Origin: JACKAQ01 sp965227145
GTDB taxonomy: Bacteria > Calditrichota > Calditrichia > RBG-13-44-9 > J075
NCBI GenBank assembly: GCA_965227145.1
Contig: OZ245730.1
Span: 4,340,001 to 4,404,000, forward strand
Reading direction: 5' to 3'
Length of the DNA: 64,000 bases
This document shows positions 7,374 to 16,757 of this stretch, in pieces. Positions within the stretch are counted from its first letter, which is position 1; every line of letters starts with the position of its first letter. The notes under the pieces were generated by a model, which saw only the letters and a list, made by a program, of their open reading frames with translations, made no database searches and was not told the origin of the DNA. The position numbers and the translations under genes were made by a program.

Positions 7374-9584
7374 TTACTTCATCAAAATCATTTTGCGGAA
7401 TTGAATAAAATCACCCGCCTGCAGGCGATAAATATAGATACCGCTGGCGACGCGCTCACCGAGATCGTTGGTGCCGTCCCATTGTACGGCGTAATTTCCG
7501 GCGGACTGTTTTTGGGAAACCAGCGTTTTTACCAGTTGCCCTAATGTGTTGTAAATTTTTAGCTTAACATCGCTGATATCCGATAATTGATAGCGAATTT
7601 GGGTTGTCGGGTTAAACGGGTTTGGGTAATTTTCCTCAAGGGAATATTTGCTAACAGGTGTATCTGATCCATCCGTAGCAATTTTGGGTATTTTAGCGTA
7701 TATCTGCACTTCATTTGACCAGCCTGAATTATAACCAGCATTATCCACCGCAATAATTTTGTAGTGCAATGTTCTGTCGCCAACATCTGTCACGGATGCA
7801 TTATCTATCCATGATACTGTTGAAGCTGAGGCAGGGTGATTAACTGTCGCCACATGCTCAAATCCCAGGCTCCATCCGGTGCTGTTATATACTTCATCCC
7901 GATATATTTGATAAACGCCACCATCCATGTCGCTTTCGGTATTAGCAACCCACCTCAATTCCACCTCACAATTATAACACACGCCTTCGGCTTCGAGATT
8001 TTGTGGTGATGCAGGTGCCTGAATTCTATTGACGAGCAAACCGATGCCGTCTGTGGAAATTGTTCCGCTGGCGGCTGTTACATGACTGGGATCATAAAAT
8101 AATACCCCTTTAATCACAAGGTTTTTCCCTTGAAGATATAGTTGGGTATCGGTATCCATCACAACGGTTGCATCTTCTGCAATTGTGACAGTGTTGGAAG
8201 GTCCATCATTGCCAATATAAATCTTTCCAGTCCAATAATTAAGCTTATTGCTAATGGCTTCAACGCCGTTCACATCAGGTATTATTTCTCCAACAAAACG
8301 GTTATGCCAGATTTGTCCGATCTCGGTTGTCGTTTTTTCAGAAACTGAAACACGCCTTTCCCAAACGGTCTGAAGCCCGGATAGGTTTCTCAATACCTTT
8401 AATCCGAACCCAGATCCTTCTTCGTCTGTATTGATGCCTTGGCCGGCATTAACCCAATTTCCGGTATCCTTGTAGCGCCTATTGAGTATAAATTCATTGG
8501 GAACGCCGCCAATAGTATGTATGACCTGACGGATTTTATCTGTGGTATTGAGGCTGTATGCCGGAAATACCGCAATTCCGACGGCCATATTGTCTAAATT
8601 ATCATGTTCCGGATCCGTACTGCCATGATAAACTGCCCCACTTTCGCTCGTTGTGGTTTGATTTACTGACCGTTTGAAATACCGGATGCCCGATTTATCG
8701 TCTCCCCCAACACGTTGGTAGTAGTGCGCCACCACATGCAGGTAGTTATCTTCGTCCAGGGTGACGTCAATTTCATGAAATTTGGATGGGTCTCCCAAAT
8801 GAATCCCGTCGCTGTTTACAAAATACTGTACCGCACCTTCAAGCTGGTTATTAGCGAGGTTATAATCCCGCCCCATGATTCGGTAAGTGGATAGGGACGA
8901 TACCGTCTTTTGATACAGCCAGAACATGTGCGCCTTTCCGTTGCTTACCTCCAATACGGGATAATACCCGTTTTCATCACCCGGGATATCGCCGAGTGTA
9001 AGTTCGACAGGGGTTGCTAACCAAGCACTGAGAGCCAAATTATACGAGGTATAATAGAGTTGATCGGCATTCGCTTCATAAACCATGTGAAGAACGCTAT
9101 TTTTTAGCTTCAAATCCGTAACACGGACATCTGAGAAGCTCGGGTTGAAATCTGTAGCCGAACTATTCCAACTGCTGGCAGTGATATCGGAAGCACCATA
9201 AGGATCAAGAATAATTTCAGCCATTCGCAGGGTAATCTTTTGGCTGGTTTTGTTAAAAGTAGCTACATAGACCATGTTCTCACTGGCGGCGATTCGCACA
9301 TCCCCGTGGTTGAAATTACTAAAACTGCTTTGGGCATACACATCACCGTCATTGCCCAATAAGGCATATTTGTTGGTAACAGTACCGCTTGCGCTCAGGT
9401 CGCGCATAATGATATGAACGCCCAGTTCGTTGGCAACGGCGTCAAACTGCGGCTTGTCGCTGAAATTTCTGTTGAGTGTTAAGCCCGAGTTATGCGTGTC
9501 TCCTTGCCACACACCGGTTTGGGCAATCGAAAAACTCTGAAAAACAGCAAGGATACAAATCAAAAAAGATATCAACCTGTACAT
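7374..9584 (-). CDS. Secreted protein with propeller-like region, FN3 domain and T9SS-type C-terminal sorting domain
   Basis: 736 residues from the ATG at 9584, chosen because GGAGG lies eight bases upstream and because it puts a signal peptide (MYRLISFLICILAVFQSFSIAQ) at the N-terminus. A longer frame to 9617 would place the ribosome binding site inside the gene. Residues 20-450 hold repeated beta-strand segments of a propeller or sialidase-like fold without clear catalytic residues. About 530-645 is an FN3-like domain (LRWVANTESDMDGGVYQIYRD). The last 75 residues are a FlgD-like sorting domain (NYPNPFNPTTQI to FRKMILMK). It follows the FG-GAP gene by 29 bp. Its 3-prime end is almost identical in DNA to those of the genes ending at 11704 and 17134. 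Confidence 0.8.
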   Translation of the reverse strand: MYRLISFLICILAVFQSFSIAQTGVWQGDTHNSGLTLNRNFSDKPQFDAVANELGVHIIMRDLSASGTVTNKYALLGNDGDVYAQSSFSNFNHGDVRIAASENMVYVATFNKTSQKITLRMAEIILDPYGASDITASSWNSSATDFNPSFSDVRVTDLKLKNSVLHMVYEANADQLYYTSYNLALSAWLATPVELTLGDIPGDENGYYPVLEVSNGKAHMFWLYQKTVSSLSTYRIMGRDYNLANNQLEGAVQYFVNSDGIHLGDPSKFHEIDVTLDEDNYLHVVAHYYQRVGGDDKSGIRYFKRSVNQTTTSESGAVYHGSTDPEHDNLDNMAVGIAVFPAYSLNTTDKIRQVIHTIGGVPNEFILNRRYKDTGNWVNAGQGINTDEEGSGFGLKVLRNLSGLQTVWERRVSVSEKTTTEIGQIWHNRFVGEIIPDVNGVEAISNKLNYWTGKIYIGNDGPSNTVTIAEDATVVMDTDTQLYLQGKNLVIKGVLFYDPSHVTAASGTISTDGIGLLVNRIQAPASPQNLEAEGVCYNCEVELRWVANTESDMDGGVYQIYRDEVYNSTGWSLGFEHVATVNHPASASTVSWIDNASVTDVGDRTLHYKIIAVDNAGYNSGWSNEVQIYAKIPKIATDGSDTPVSKYSLEENYPNPFNPTTQIRYQLSDISDVKLKIYNTLGQLVKTLVSQKQSAGNYAVQWDGTNDLGERVASGIYIYRLQAGDFIQFRKMILMK

Positions 9585-9613
9585 GATGAAAGCCTCCATT
9601 TTAGATGAAAAAG

Positions 9614-11344
9614 TCACCGAAGTAGGAAAATTTTCTGTGCTGTGCTATATTGCCCGGCAATTAACCGGACAATATAAGCACCACTGGCAACAGCGTTCCC
9701 TGCCTGATTTTTCCCGTCCCAGGTTACTGAATGAGTTCCCGGGGTAAACTGACGATTCGCGAGCATTATAACCTCCTTTCCACTTGTGTCGTAAATGGTT
9801 AAACGAATATGTTGAGATTTGGGTAGTAAAAATTGAATAGTCGTCGAAGGATTAAAGGGATTGGGGTGGTTGGGATACAGATGCATTTCCCCGGCAGACG
9901 GGTAGTGGGATGATTGGTTAATACCGACAGAGGGCTTAAAGCGATAAACATCCGTCTTGCTATAACTGACATCACCTACCCAAATATCCTGGCTAATAGC
10001 GATGTCATCCGTGCCATTGCCATCCACATCGCCGACACCAATGCCCGCTGCCCAGGTTACGTATTTTGCCCAGAAGATTTCATAGCGATTATTCCCGGTT
10101 GCTTTAAAGACCAATACCAGTCCGCCAATGTCCAGGACTAACTCTTTGTGACCGTCGCCGTCCACATCACCGGATGATATCTTTCGGCTATATAGGCTAT
10201 AGCCGCGCATGATATCAAATAGCAGCGTAGCCCGATTACAGTCATTGCCGCAGCTTTCCAACACAGTAATTCTGTCATAAATGCCATAGTCGCCGCCCAG
10301 GTAGGCTTCCGGCAGACCATCGCCGTCCAAATCCCCAGGAGCATGGTGATAACTGGCATTGTGGTATGGGAGTTGGGCTGTGTAGTGGACACGAAAGCTG
10401 TCATTGGCAATGTTCTCCACCCCGTAAACCTGTCCCTGGCCGTCTGCCGTAAGATATTCTAAATAGCCGTCCCGATCAAAGTCTTCAACCGCAAAATAAC
10501 CGGTGCCGTAGAAGGGGTCTAAAATTACATTCGCAGTGACCTGGAAGATCGTATCACCGCTGACGTGTTCTTTGATGCTACTGGCATTTGGCAGGGAGCC
10601 GCTAGCATCATAGCGAAAGTAGAGTAGTTCCAGGGCGCCGTCTTTATCGAAATCGAGCATTTCTATTGCCAACGGCGATACCCCGGTAGTTGGGTGGTGA
10701 ATATAGCGCAGTTCGGTGGGATAGGCGCTGCTGTCGGAGGTTTCATAAACCCGTAACTCGTCTCCAAACTGGCAATAGAGTTCGACATGTCCATCCTGGT
10801 CGATGTCTCCTGCCAAAGCGGGTATCCCGCCCTTATTTCGAACATGTGTGTTAAAGTCTACAACCTTTTTAAAGGAAAGGATCGATTCGTCCCATTCATA
10901 AAAGCGGTTTACCACATCCCCTCCGCTGAGCTTTTTCTGGTATCCGTAAATTTCTGCTTTCCCATCCTTGTTGCTGTCGAACAGCAGTAGTTTTGCCCAG
11001 CCACAGTATATTGGCACACTGCCCATCCATTCAAAACGATCTGCATACAAGGTCGTGTCAATGGTAAAGGCGTTAATCACTATGGTGGTGTCTGCCCAGA
11101 GGGTATCGCTCGGGGTAACAGGCATACCAATGTTTACCGGTGGCTTCATACGGTATTGAAAAATTGTGCCCATCTCACGGTCACGGTAGGTAAACAGGCC
11201 GTTATTTTCGCTCAATACCTCATATTGCTTATGCCAGTACGGCGGTAATTCGAAATCGCTCAGCAATTGCTGGGCAGTTACTATACCGGTCAGGCAAATT
11301 GCCAGAAAAAGGGTTAATTTGAGAGCATTCATGCGTGGTTTCAT
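9614..11344 (-). CDS. Secreted FG-GAP/VCBS repeat protein with C-terminal sorting domain
   Basis: 576 residues with signal peptide (LKLTLFLAICLTGIVTAQQ). The middle carries repeated calcium-binding-like FG-GAP/VCBS units: LFDSNKDGKAEIYG, GDIDQDGHVELY, DFDKDGALELLY, DFDRDGYLEYL, DLDGDGLPEAYL, DVDGDGHKELVLD and DVDGNGTDDIAIS. This is the pattern of integrin-alpha-like propellers. The C-terminus (HPNPFNPSTTIQFLLP to AQKIFLLR) is a FlgD-like sorting domain of a different sequence class from its neighbours. GGAG and AAGG lie before the ATG. Likely exported to the cell surface; ligand unknown. Probably co-transcribed with the gene at 7374-9584. Confidence 0.85.
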   Translation of the reverse strand: MKPRMNALKLTLFLAICLTGIVTAQQLLSDFELPPYWHKQYEVLSENNGLFTYRDREMGTIFQYRMKPPVNIGMPVTPSDTLWADTTIVINAFTIDTTLYADRFEWMGSVPIYCGWAKLLLFDSNKDGKAEIYGYQKKLSGGDVVNRFYEWDESILSFKKVVDFNTHVRNKGGIPALAGDIDQDGHVELYCQFGDELRVYETSDSSAYPTELRYIHHPTTGVSPLAIEMLDFDKDGALELLYFRYDASGSLPNASSIKEHVSGDTIFQVTANVILDPFYGTGYFAVEDFDRDGYLEYLTADGQGQVYGVENIANDSFRVHYTAQLPYHNASYHHAPGDLDGDGLPEAYLGGDYGIYDRITVLESCGNDCNRATLLFDIMRGYSLYSRKISSGDVDGDGHKELVLDIGGLVLVFKATGNNRYEIFWAKYVTWAAGIGVGDVDGNGTDDIAISQDIWVGDVSYSKTDVYRFKPSVGINQSSHYPSAGEMHLYPNHPNPFNPSTTIQFLLPKSQHIRLTIYDTSGKEVIMLANRQFTPGTHSVTWDGKNQAGNAVASGAYIVRLIAGQYSTAQKIFLLR

Positions 11345-11632
11345 TTTCCTTCCAACTCCTGTAATTTTTAAAAATCAGCGCTGTTAAATATTATTGGCTG
11401 CACCGCTAAGCGGTTTTTTGCATCCGTTTTTTTTGCATCCGTTTTTTTTTTGCATTATCGGCGGTTTTGCGTAGGCAAATAAGGCCGGTTTAAGTTTCAC
11501 CGCCTTGCCGACAATGCTGTTGCCAGCCTTTCGGGATAAAAGCGGGGTGTGATTCTGCAGAACTGTTTGCCTAACTGCTTTGTGAATTTAGTAACGGGGG
11601 GGGGCGAGTTGTCAAGTCCTATAAAATTTCAC
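11345..11632. other. Non-coding stretch with a T-rich short tandem repeat
   Basis: No gene is seen. At 11412-11455 a unit of the form GCATCCG plus eight to ten T is repeated about three times, and a run of nine G lies at 11596-11604. These simple repeats could vary by slippage. The stretch contains the upstream region of the FG-GAP gene (minus), but no clear promoter was recognised. Confidence 0.6.
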
Positions 11633-11662
11633 AAAAAAACGCCCGGCGATTAACCGGGCGTT
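11633..11662 (-). terminator. Rho-independent terminator after the split BNR-type gene
   Basis: On the minus strand the arms CGCCCGG and CCGGGCG enclose a seven-base loop and are followed by seven T. It lies about 40 bp past the stop at 11704 and closes that transcription unit. Confidence 0.85.
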
Positions 11663-11703
11663 AATGTATTTCACAACCAATTTTATATCAATTCAGCAGA
11701 ACG

Positions 11704-14193
11704 CTACTTCATCAACACCAGCTTGCGGGACTGGATAAAATCACCCGCCTGAATGCGATAAATATAGATGCCGCTGGCTACCTTTTCCCCGAGGTCGTTA
11801 CTGCCATTCCATTGCACGGCGTAATTTCCGGCGGACTGTTTTTGGGAAACCAGCGTTTTCACCAGTTGCCCCAACGTGTTGTAAATTTTTAGCTTAACAT
11901 CGCTAGCGGCTGGCAATTGATAACTGATAGCCGTCGTCGGATTGAACGGGTTGGGATAGTTTTGATGCAGCGAAAATTCCGCCGGCAGCGTTTCCACATC
12001 GTGTTTTGCTAACGACCGAGTCGTTGTAGCGTCATCAAACCTGTAAAAGTTGATGTAATCCGCTGCTTCGCTGATACCAATAAAATGCCGGACGGTTTGC
12101 ATTTGCAGGGCAATGGATTTGCCCCGGAAGGCGGAAAGGTCTATGGACAAGGTATCTTCTTTTTGCCAGTTACCATTGGGCAGGTCTTTCAGATGCACGG
12201 TTGCCGTTTTCCGCAAAGTTTCCCCGCTTACTGCATCGACAAGCTGCAACCGCAGCAGCGGCACGTTGGGGACGCCATTGCCGGGTTTCTGAAAATTTTT
12301 CACAAAGGCAGCATAGCGCAGCAGCACGTTGTTTGTGTTTGCACTAACGGTCAGCGGTTTACTTTGCATAAATATGCCTCTGGCGATGGCGGTCGAATCT
12401 TCCATAAAATACCATTGCTCGCCGTTGACGCTTAACTCACCCACTTCCACGTTCACTACGCCCTGCAAGTTACCGGGATATGCTGCCATATCAAGCCCTT
12501 CCCGGCGGGTGTGTTTGGCGATTTCTTCTGTTCCATTTGATAGCTGTTTAGACAATTGCCCGGCGGTGTAAGCCCGGCTGAAAATATCATAAGGGGAACC
12601 ATTCGTATGGTCGGTGCCAACCAGCAGCAGGTCGCCATCCGCTTTGTCGGTCATTGAGGGATGCTGGCCGCTGAGCCAGGTGGAATGGAACATCCAATTT
12701 CTATTGTTCCACTGAAGGGTACGGACACCGCTTGTACCTATTCTTACCGCAACATTCAACCAGCCGCTATGGGCAGCATCATAAAACGCGCCGATGGACG
12801 GCTGGGTAAGGTCGCTGTAGGAAGTGTAAATGGCGCTTTGCGCTCCCCAACTGCCGCTGTTGACATTTTTGGAGCGGCTCAACAGGTATTTCACGCTGCC
12901 GGAAGAACCCGCCCAGGCGATGTTGATACGATTGTCCAGGCTGTAGGCAATATTCGGGGTGTTGTGAAAATAAATACCGCCGCCGGGTGTTGCCACGGTT
13001 TCGATAGAGCTGAAAGTAGAATTTCCGGTGTTAAACGTGCGGTAATAAATCCCGTTGCTTTTTTCCCAGGCGATGAACACCCGGTTATCGTAATTAGCGG
13101 GATAGCGTTTGGTGATGGTGGGATTGTCCGCTCCGGAACCGTCGATTTGCCCCAGCCAGGTGAGTTGATTACTGCTGTTGATCTTATACAATTCAACGAT
13201 TTGGGGATTGGATGAATATTTGTAACGCTTTGCCACATAAATATTGCCGCCGTGATTGAGCGCTGCCGGTTTGGTGGAAACGCTGCTGGGAAACATCGGC
13301 GTTTCTGAATAAATACTGCCCCAACTGCCGGAAACCCCGCTTTTGGAGCGCCAGAGAAACTCACCGTTGTTGTTCCAAACCACGGTAATTTTGGACATAT
13401 CTTCTGAAACGGCTATTGAAGGTTCGCTGTTTCCGTTGGTTTGGGTGACGCGCTCCTCTCTTTCCCAACTTGCCCCGCCATCACTGGAATAAGTGTAATA
13501 AACATGCCCGTTGTCCAGGTAGGTTTGGAAGTAGTAGGCGGTGGCGCCTGGTTCTGCCCAAACGACCTTGCGGCTGTTGTTGCCGGCGGTGGCGTCGGTA
13601 TTATTGGATACCTGCTGCCCTTTCATTGTTCCATACAATTCTGTGTGATCGGTGGGGGTAAGGTTGCGTTGGGTGTCCGCTTCGCCATCCGACCATTTTA
13701 GCAGTTTGTAGGTAACGCTTTTTCCACCAACCATTTGCTGTTGCTGAGGGGCTTCCAGATCCAGGCTGTTGGTTTCAATGATATGGGAAAAATAGGGCAG
13801 TGTTTCGGTCACTCCATCGATCTTAATGCTCCCCCCGCTGCCGCCGTTGAGAAAATCCAGGTGGGTGACTTCGAAGTCGAAACGTTTGAGAAAATCGGCT
13901 TCATAAGTAGCATCTTTTGTTATGGTAATGGTCAATGGATTTTGTGTAAATTCATTTGGTCCTTCTATCCATTTATCCTGGAACACCCGATAATAATTAT
14001 TGGGCTGCGGATAATCCTGGTCAAAGGCTTCCAGAGTATGCTGGCTGTTTACTTCCCAGGAGAAACTTGTCCCTGAATTGACGGTATTACCATCGACCTT
14101 TAACAAACCATCTCCGAAACTATTATGGACGATAACCTCATATACAGCCGGTGTCGGTAAAGAGTATGTTACTTTTAATGACAGGGTTGTCAT
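11704..14193 (-). CDS. Secreted BNR/sialidase-like protein, C-terminal fragment of a duplication-split gene, with sorting domain
   Basis: 829 residues from an ATG at 14193. The frame has no signal peptide: it begins inside the gene (MTTLSLKVTYSLP), because a 743-bp tandem duplication shifted the frame. BNR-like strands (YSSDGGASWE) and propeller segments follow, then a jelly-roll-like part. A FlgD-like sorting domain (HQNYPNPFNPTTAI to SRKLVLMK) ends it. If one 743-bp copy is removed, this frame joins the fragment at 14193-15494 in one open frame of about 1015 residues. The stop of the upstream fragment and this ATG overlap as TAATG, so re-initiation is possible, but the product would lack an export signal. 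Function otherwise unknown. Confidence 0.75.
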   Translation of the reverse strand: MTTLSLKVTYSLPTPAVYEVIVHNSFGDGLLKVDGNTVNSGTSFSWEVNSQHTLEAFDQDYPQPNNYYRVFQDKWIEGPNEFTQNPLTITITKDATYEADFLKRFDFEVTHLDFLNGGSGGSIKIDGVTETLPYFSHIIETNSLDLEAPQQQQMVGGKSVTYKLLKWSDGEADTQRNLTPTDHTELYGTMKGQQVSNNTDATAGNNSRKVVWAEPGATAYYFQTYLDNGHVYYTYSSDGGASWEREERVTQTNGNSEPSIAVSEDMSKITVVWNNNGEFLWRSKSGVSGSWGSIYSETPMFPSSVSTKPAALNHGGNIYVAKRYKYSSNPQIVELYKINSSNQLTWLGQIDGSGADNPTITKRYPANYDNRVFIAWEKSNGIYYRTFNTGNSTFSSIETVATPGGGIYFHNTPNIAYSLDNRINIAWAGSSGSVKYLLSRSKNVNSGSWGAQSAIYTSYSDLTQPSIGAFYDAAHSGWLNVAVRIGTSGVRTLQWNNRNWMFHSTWLSGQHPSMTDKADGDLLLVGTDHTNGSPYDIFSRAYTAGQLSKQLSNGTEEIAKHTRREGLDMAAYPGNLQGVVNVEVGELSVNGEQWYFMEDSTAIARGIFMQSKPLTVSANTNNVLLRYAAFVKNFQKPGNGVPNVPLLRLQLVDAVSGETLRKTATVHLKDLPNGNWQKEDTLSIDLSAFRGKSIALQMQTVRHFIGISEAADYINFYRFDDATTTRSLAKHDVETLPAEFSLHQNYPNPFNPTTAISYQLPAASDVKLKIYNTLGQLVKTLVSQKQSAGNYAVQWNGSNDLGEKVASGIYIYRIQAGDFIQSRKLVLMK

Positions 14194-14969
14194 TAAAACC
14201 TGCGATTCATCCGTGTTTTCATCATTCTGGAATAGCTGTAATAAACATGCCCGTTATCCAGGTAGGTTTGGAAGTAGTAGGCGGTGGCGCCTGGTTCTGC
14301 CCAAACGACCTTGCGGCTGTTGTTGCCGGCGGTGGCGTCGGTATTATTGGATACCTGCTGCCCTTTCATTGTTCCATACAATTCTGTGTGATCGGTGGGG
14401 GTAAGGTTGCGTTGGGTGTCCGCTTCGCCATCCGACCATTTTAGCAGTTTGTAGGTAACGCTTTTTCCACCAACCATTTGCTGTTGCTGAGGGGCTTCCA
14501 GATCCAGGCTGTTGGTTTCAATGATATGGGAAAAATAGGGCAGTGTTTCGGTCACTCCATCGATCTTAATGCTCCCCCCGCTGCCGCCGTTGAGAAAATC
14601 CAGGTGGGTGACTTCGAAGTCGAAACGTTTGAGAAAATCGGCTTCATAAGTAGCATCTTTTGTTATGGTAATGGTCAATGGATTTTGTGTAAATTCATTT
14701 GGTCCTTCTATCCATTTATCCTGGAACACCCGATAATAATTATTGGGCTGCGGATAATCCTGGTCAAAGGCTTCCAGAGTATGCTGGCTGTTTACTTCCC
14801 AGGAGAAACTTGTCCCTGAATTGACGGTATTACCATCGACCTTTAACAAACCATCTCCGAAACTATTATGGACGATAACCTCATATACAGCCGGTGTCGG
14901 TAAAGAGTATGTTACTTTTAATGACAGGGTTGTCATTAAAACCTGCGATTCATCCGTGTTTTCATCATT
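13484..14969. repeat. Perfect-length tandem duplication, two copies of 743 bp
   Basis: Copy 1 is 13484-14226 and copy 2 is 14227-14969. The copies look identical apart from three substitutions within 30 bp of the inner junction (AAGT against AGCT, and G against A). Both outer breakpoints show CATCA (13479-13483 and 14963-14967), a short microhomology. 743 is not a multiple of three, so the second copy shifts the reading frame of the gene it lies in. It may be a real recent event or an assembly error. Confidence 0.9.
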
Positions 14970-15494
14970 GCTGATAATACCAATTTTGAAAAAATCTGAG
15001 GTAGCCAATATATCCGCCAAATCATCCTTCATCGTATTTGCAGTATCAGGAAAATTGAAGGAAACTGAATCATAAGTGACAGTGTAGTAAGTTGTATTGC
15101 TCGCGCCTACCGCTTGCCAGGTTGCTTGTGGATCCCCATTTAAACTGCTAAAAACGCCTACAATGTCTGCACTGCAATCATTACAATCGTAGAAACTAAA
15201 CCCCGCACTCAGTTCAACAGTCTCGAGAATTGCAGTGTCTGGAATTTGAGAAATATTGAAGGCATGAATAACCCGGTAAGTGTCATTCCAGGTGTTGGGG
15301 TTAAAAGGATCTCCAGTTCCATCTAACCTGCCAATGGCATAATCGCCGAAAGCATATATGCCGCTTTCACCTGCAGAATCATATTTGACAGAAGTTAAAA
15401 TCGTTTCAAGAGGCAAATCAATTGTATATTGTTGTGAAAATCCAAAGCTGATGATGCTTACCCAAAACAATACCAGCAGTTTTCTCGTTTTCAT
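14193..15494 (-). CDS. N-terminal fragment of the duplication-split secreted BNR-type protein
   Basis: 433 residues from the ATG at 15494 (AGGA seven bases upstream; an in-frame ATG at 15500 overlaps the ribosome binding site). A signal peptide (MKTRKLLVLFWVSIISFGFSQQ) is followed by a DNRLRE-like beta-sandwich with a CNDC motif (FYDCNDCSADIVG). A TVNSGTSFSWEV/TITITKDATYEADF region resembling bacterial repeat Ig-like domains comes next. At the duplication junction the frame changes after VYYSYSR and stops within ten residues. This piece holds the export signal but no sorting domain, so as written the gene is broken. Confidence 0.75.
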   Translation of the reverse strand: MKTRKLLVLFWVSIISFGFSQQYTIDLPLETILTSVKYDSAGESGIYAFGDYAIGRLDGTGDPFNPNTWNDTYRVIHAFNISQIPDTAILETVELSAGFSFYDCNDCSADIVGVFSSLNGDPQATWQAVGASNTTYYTVTYDSVSFNFPDTANTMKDDLADILATSDFFKIGIISNDENTDESQVLMTTLSLKVTYSLPTPAVYEVIVHNSFGDGLLKVDGNTVNSGTSFSWEVNSQHTLEAFDQDYPQPNNYYRVFQDKWIEGPNEFTQNPLTITITKDATYEADFLKRFDFEVTHLDFLNGGSGGSIKIDGVTETLPYFSHIIETNSLDLEAPQQQQMVGGKSVTYKLLKWSDGEADTQRNLTPTDHTELYGTMKGQQVSNNTDATAGNNSRKVVWAEPGATAYYFQTYLDNGHVYYSYSRMMKTRMNRRF

Positions 15495-15634
15495 GGTCAT
15501 TTCCTCATTGTTTTCTCTTTTGTGGGAACCGATTTTTAGTTACATTGGATATGGCAAACAAAAGGGCGGTATCCGGCCGATACGGTCGAACACCGTTAGA
15601 CATACCCTATGTCGTTTTATTGTTTGTTGCTATG

Positions 15635-15663
15635 CCCGGGTAATGGTTGCAGCCATTCCCGGG
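15635..15663. other. Strong intercistronic hairpin
   Basis: CCCGGGTAATGG and CCATTCCCGGG form an inverted repeat of eleven pairs with one bulged base and a TTGCAG loop. It lies between the propeller lipoprotein gene (ends 15699) and the next minus-strand gene (starts 15494). There is no T-run, so it may be an RNA-stabilising or Rho-dependent element and not a simple terminator. Confidence 0.55.
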
Positions 15664-15698
15664 TGCTAATTAAGAGCATTCATTAAGCATCACCCCCT

Positions 15699-16757
15699 TC
15701 ACTCCTTTTGGATTCCTCGATAGATATAAGTTCTGTTAAGTGCTCGACCGATAACAAATGTATGTTTGTTTTTCATCCAAATATCAAAAAACCATTCTGA
15801 TGATCTTGAAAACTCTTCAAACAAATACCAATTTTCTCCATTAAAATGGATAAGTTCATTCCTTAACCCTCCTGCAAGAAAATTATTTTTATCGGTACCA
15901 TAAATTGTAAGAAAACTTCCTTTCCTAATTTTTATCCACATGTTATCAACCCATTCATATACCCCATCTTTTCCTGCAGAATAGATTGAACCATCTGGCG
16001 AAACCCACAATTTTTCACCAAACTTATTTGGCGGCGAAAATGGGTATAAGATAAATTGATCCTTGATTTCCCAACTATTGCCGTTGGATTCAAAAAAGTA
16101 GTAAAATGTAGAATCATAAGGATTCAGATCATCAAGACCAATGCCTATGGCATAAGGATGCTGCGTGTTGACACCTGCGAAACTCACCATTTGCGCTGTC
16201 GTTCCGGTGCTTTGTTCCTGCCAATTGATCCCATCGTAATGCAACACCACGCCGCTATCACAGCCTACAAACACATTATTAGGATCACTTCCCCAAACCG
16301 ACAATGCCATTGGCGCATCAAGCTCATCAAAGTGCGTCCAGGTTGAACCGTCATAATGGATGATAAAGCTTCGGTGGAAGATGTTGGGATAGTTTTGAAA
16401 CTCGGTGCCAACGATCCAAATATCACTTTCTGAAAAACCATAAATAGCGTCCAAAGAGTGTGGATGCCCGGGGAAGATCAGGGGAACATTTTCCCAACGG
16501 CTGCCATCCCAATGCCAGGCCTGGTATTTATGAACATCGCTATGCCCTACCACCCAAACGTTGTTTTCATCCGTGCCCCAAATGTCGCGCATATTCACTT
16601 GTAATGCCTCCGGGTTGTATAGCGTGTCAATTTCCCAGGTAAAGTCATGGCTGGTGTAAGCTTCACCGGTCATGGGGGAAAAGTCCTTTTCACAACCATT
16701 TAAAAGCATAAATATTATGAGTAATATTGGAAGGATAAACATAATAAACTTGTTCAT
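15699..16757 (-). CDS. Lipoprotein with beta-propeller-like repeats
   Basis: 352 residues with a lipoprotein signal (LLNGC, Cys22). At least five repeats of the pattern I/V-W/Y-G-x-D/S-x-x-N/D-x-W/F-x-V-G follow: DIWGTDENNVWVVG, AIYGFSESDIWIVG, SVWGSDPNNVFVG, TIYGTDKNNFLAGG and a last DIWMKNKHTFVIG. Each is paired with a W-x-H-Y-D-G-x-x-W strand. Such repeats are common in propeller lipoproteins of Bacteroidota-like bacteria, usually without a known enzyme activity. Expected at the outer membrane. It is the first gene of the surface-protein block, which runs down to 7.4 kb. Confidence 0.8.
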   Translation of the reverse strand: MNKFIMFILPILLIIFMLLNGCEKDFSPMTGEAYTSHDFTWEIDTLYNPEALQVNMRDIWGTDENNVWVVGHSDVHKYQAWHWDGSRWENVPLIFPGHPHSLDAIYGFSESDIWIVGTEFQNYPNIFHRSFIIHYDGSTWTHFDELDAPMALSVWGSDPNNVFVGCDSGVVLHYDGINWQEQSTGTTAQMVSFAGVNTQHPYAIGIGLDDLNPYDSTFYYFFESNGNSWEIKDQFILYPFSPPNKFGEKLWVSPDGSIYSAGKDGVYEWVDNMWIKIRKGSFLTIYGTDKNNFLAGGLRNELIHFNGENWYLFEEFSRSSEWFFDIWMKNKHTFVIGRALNRTYIYRGIQKE

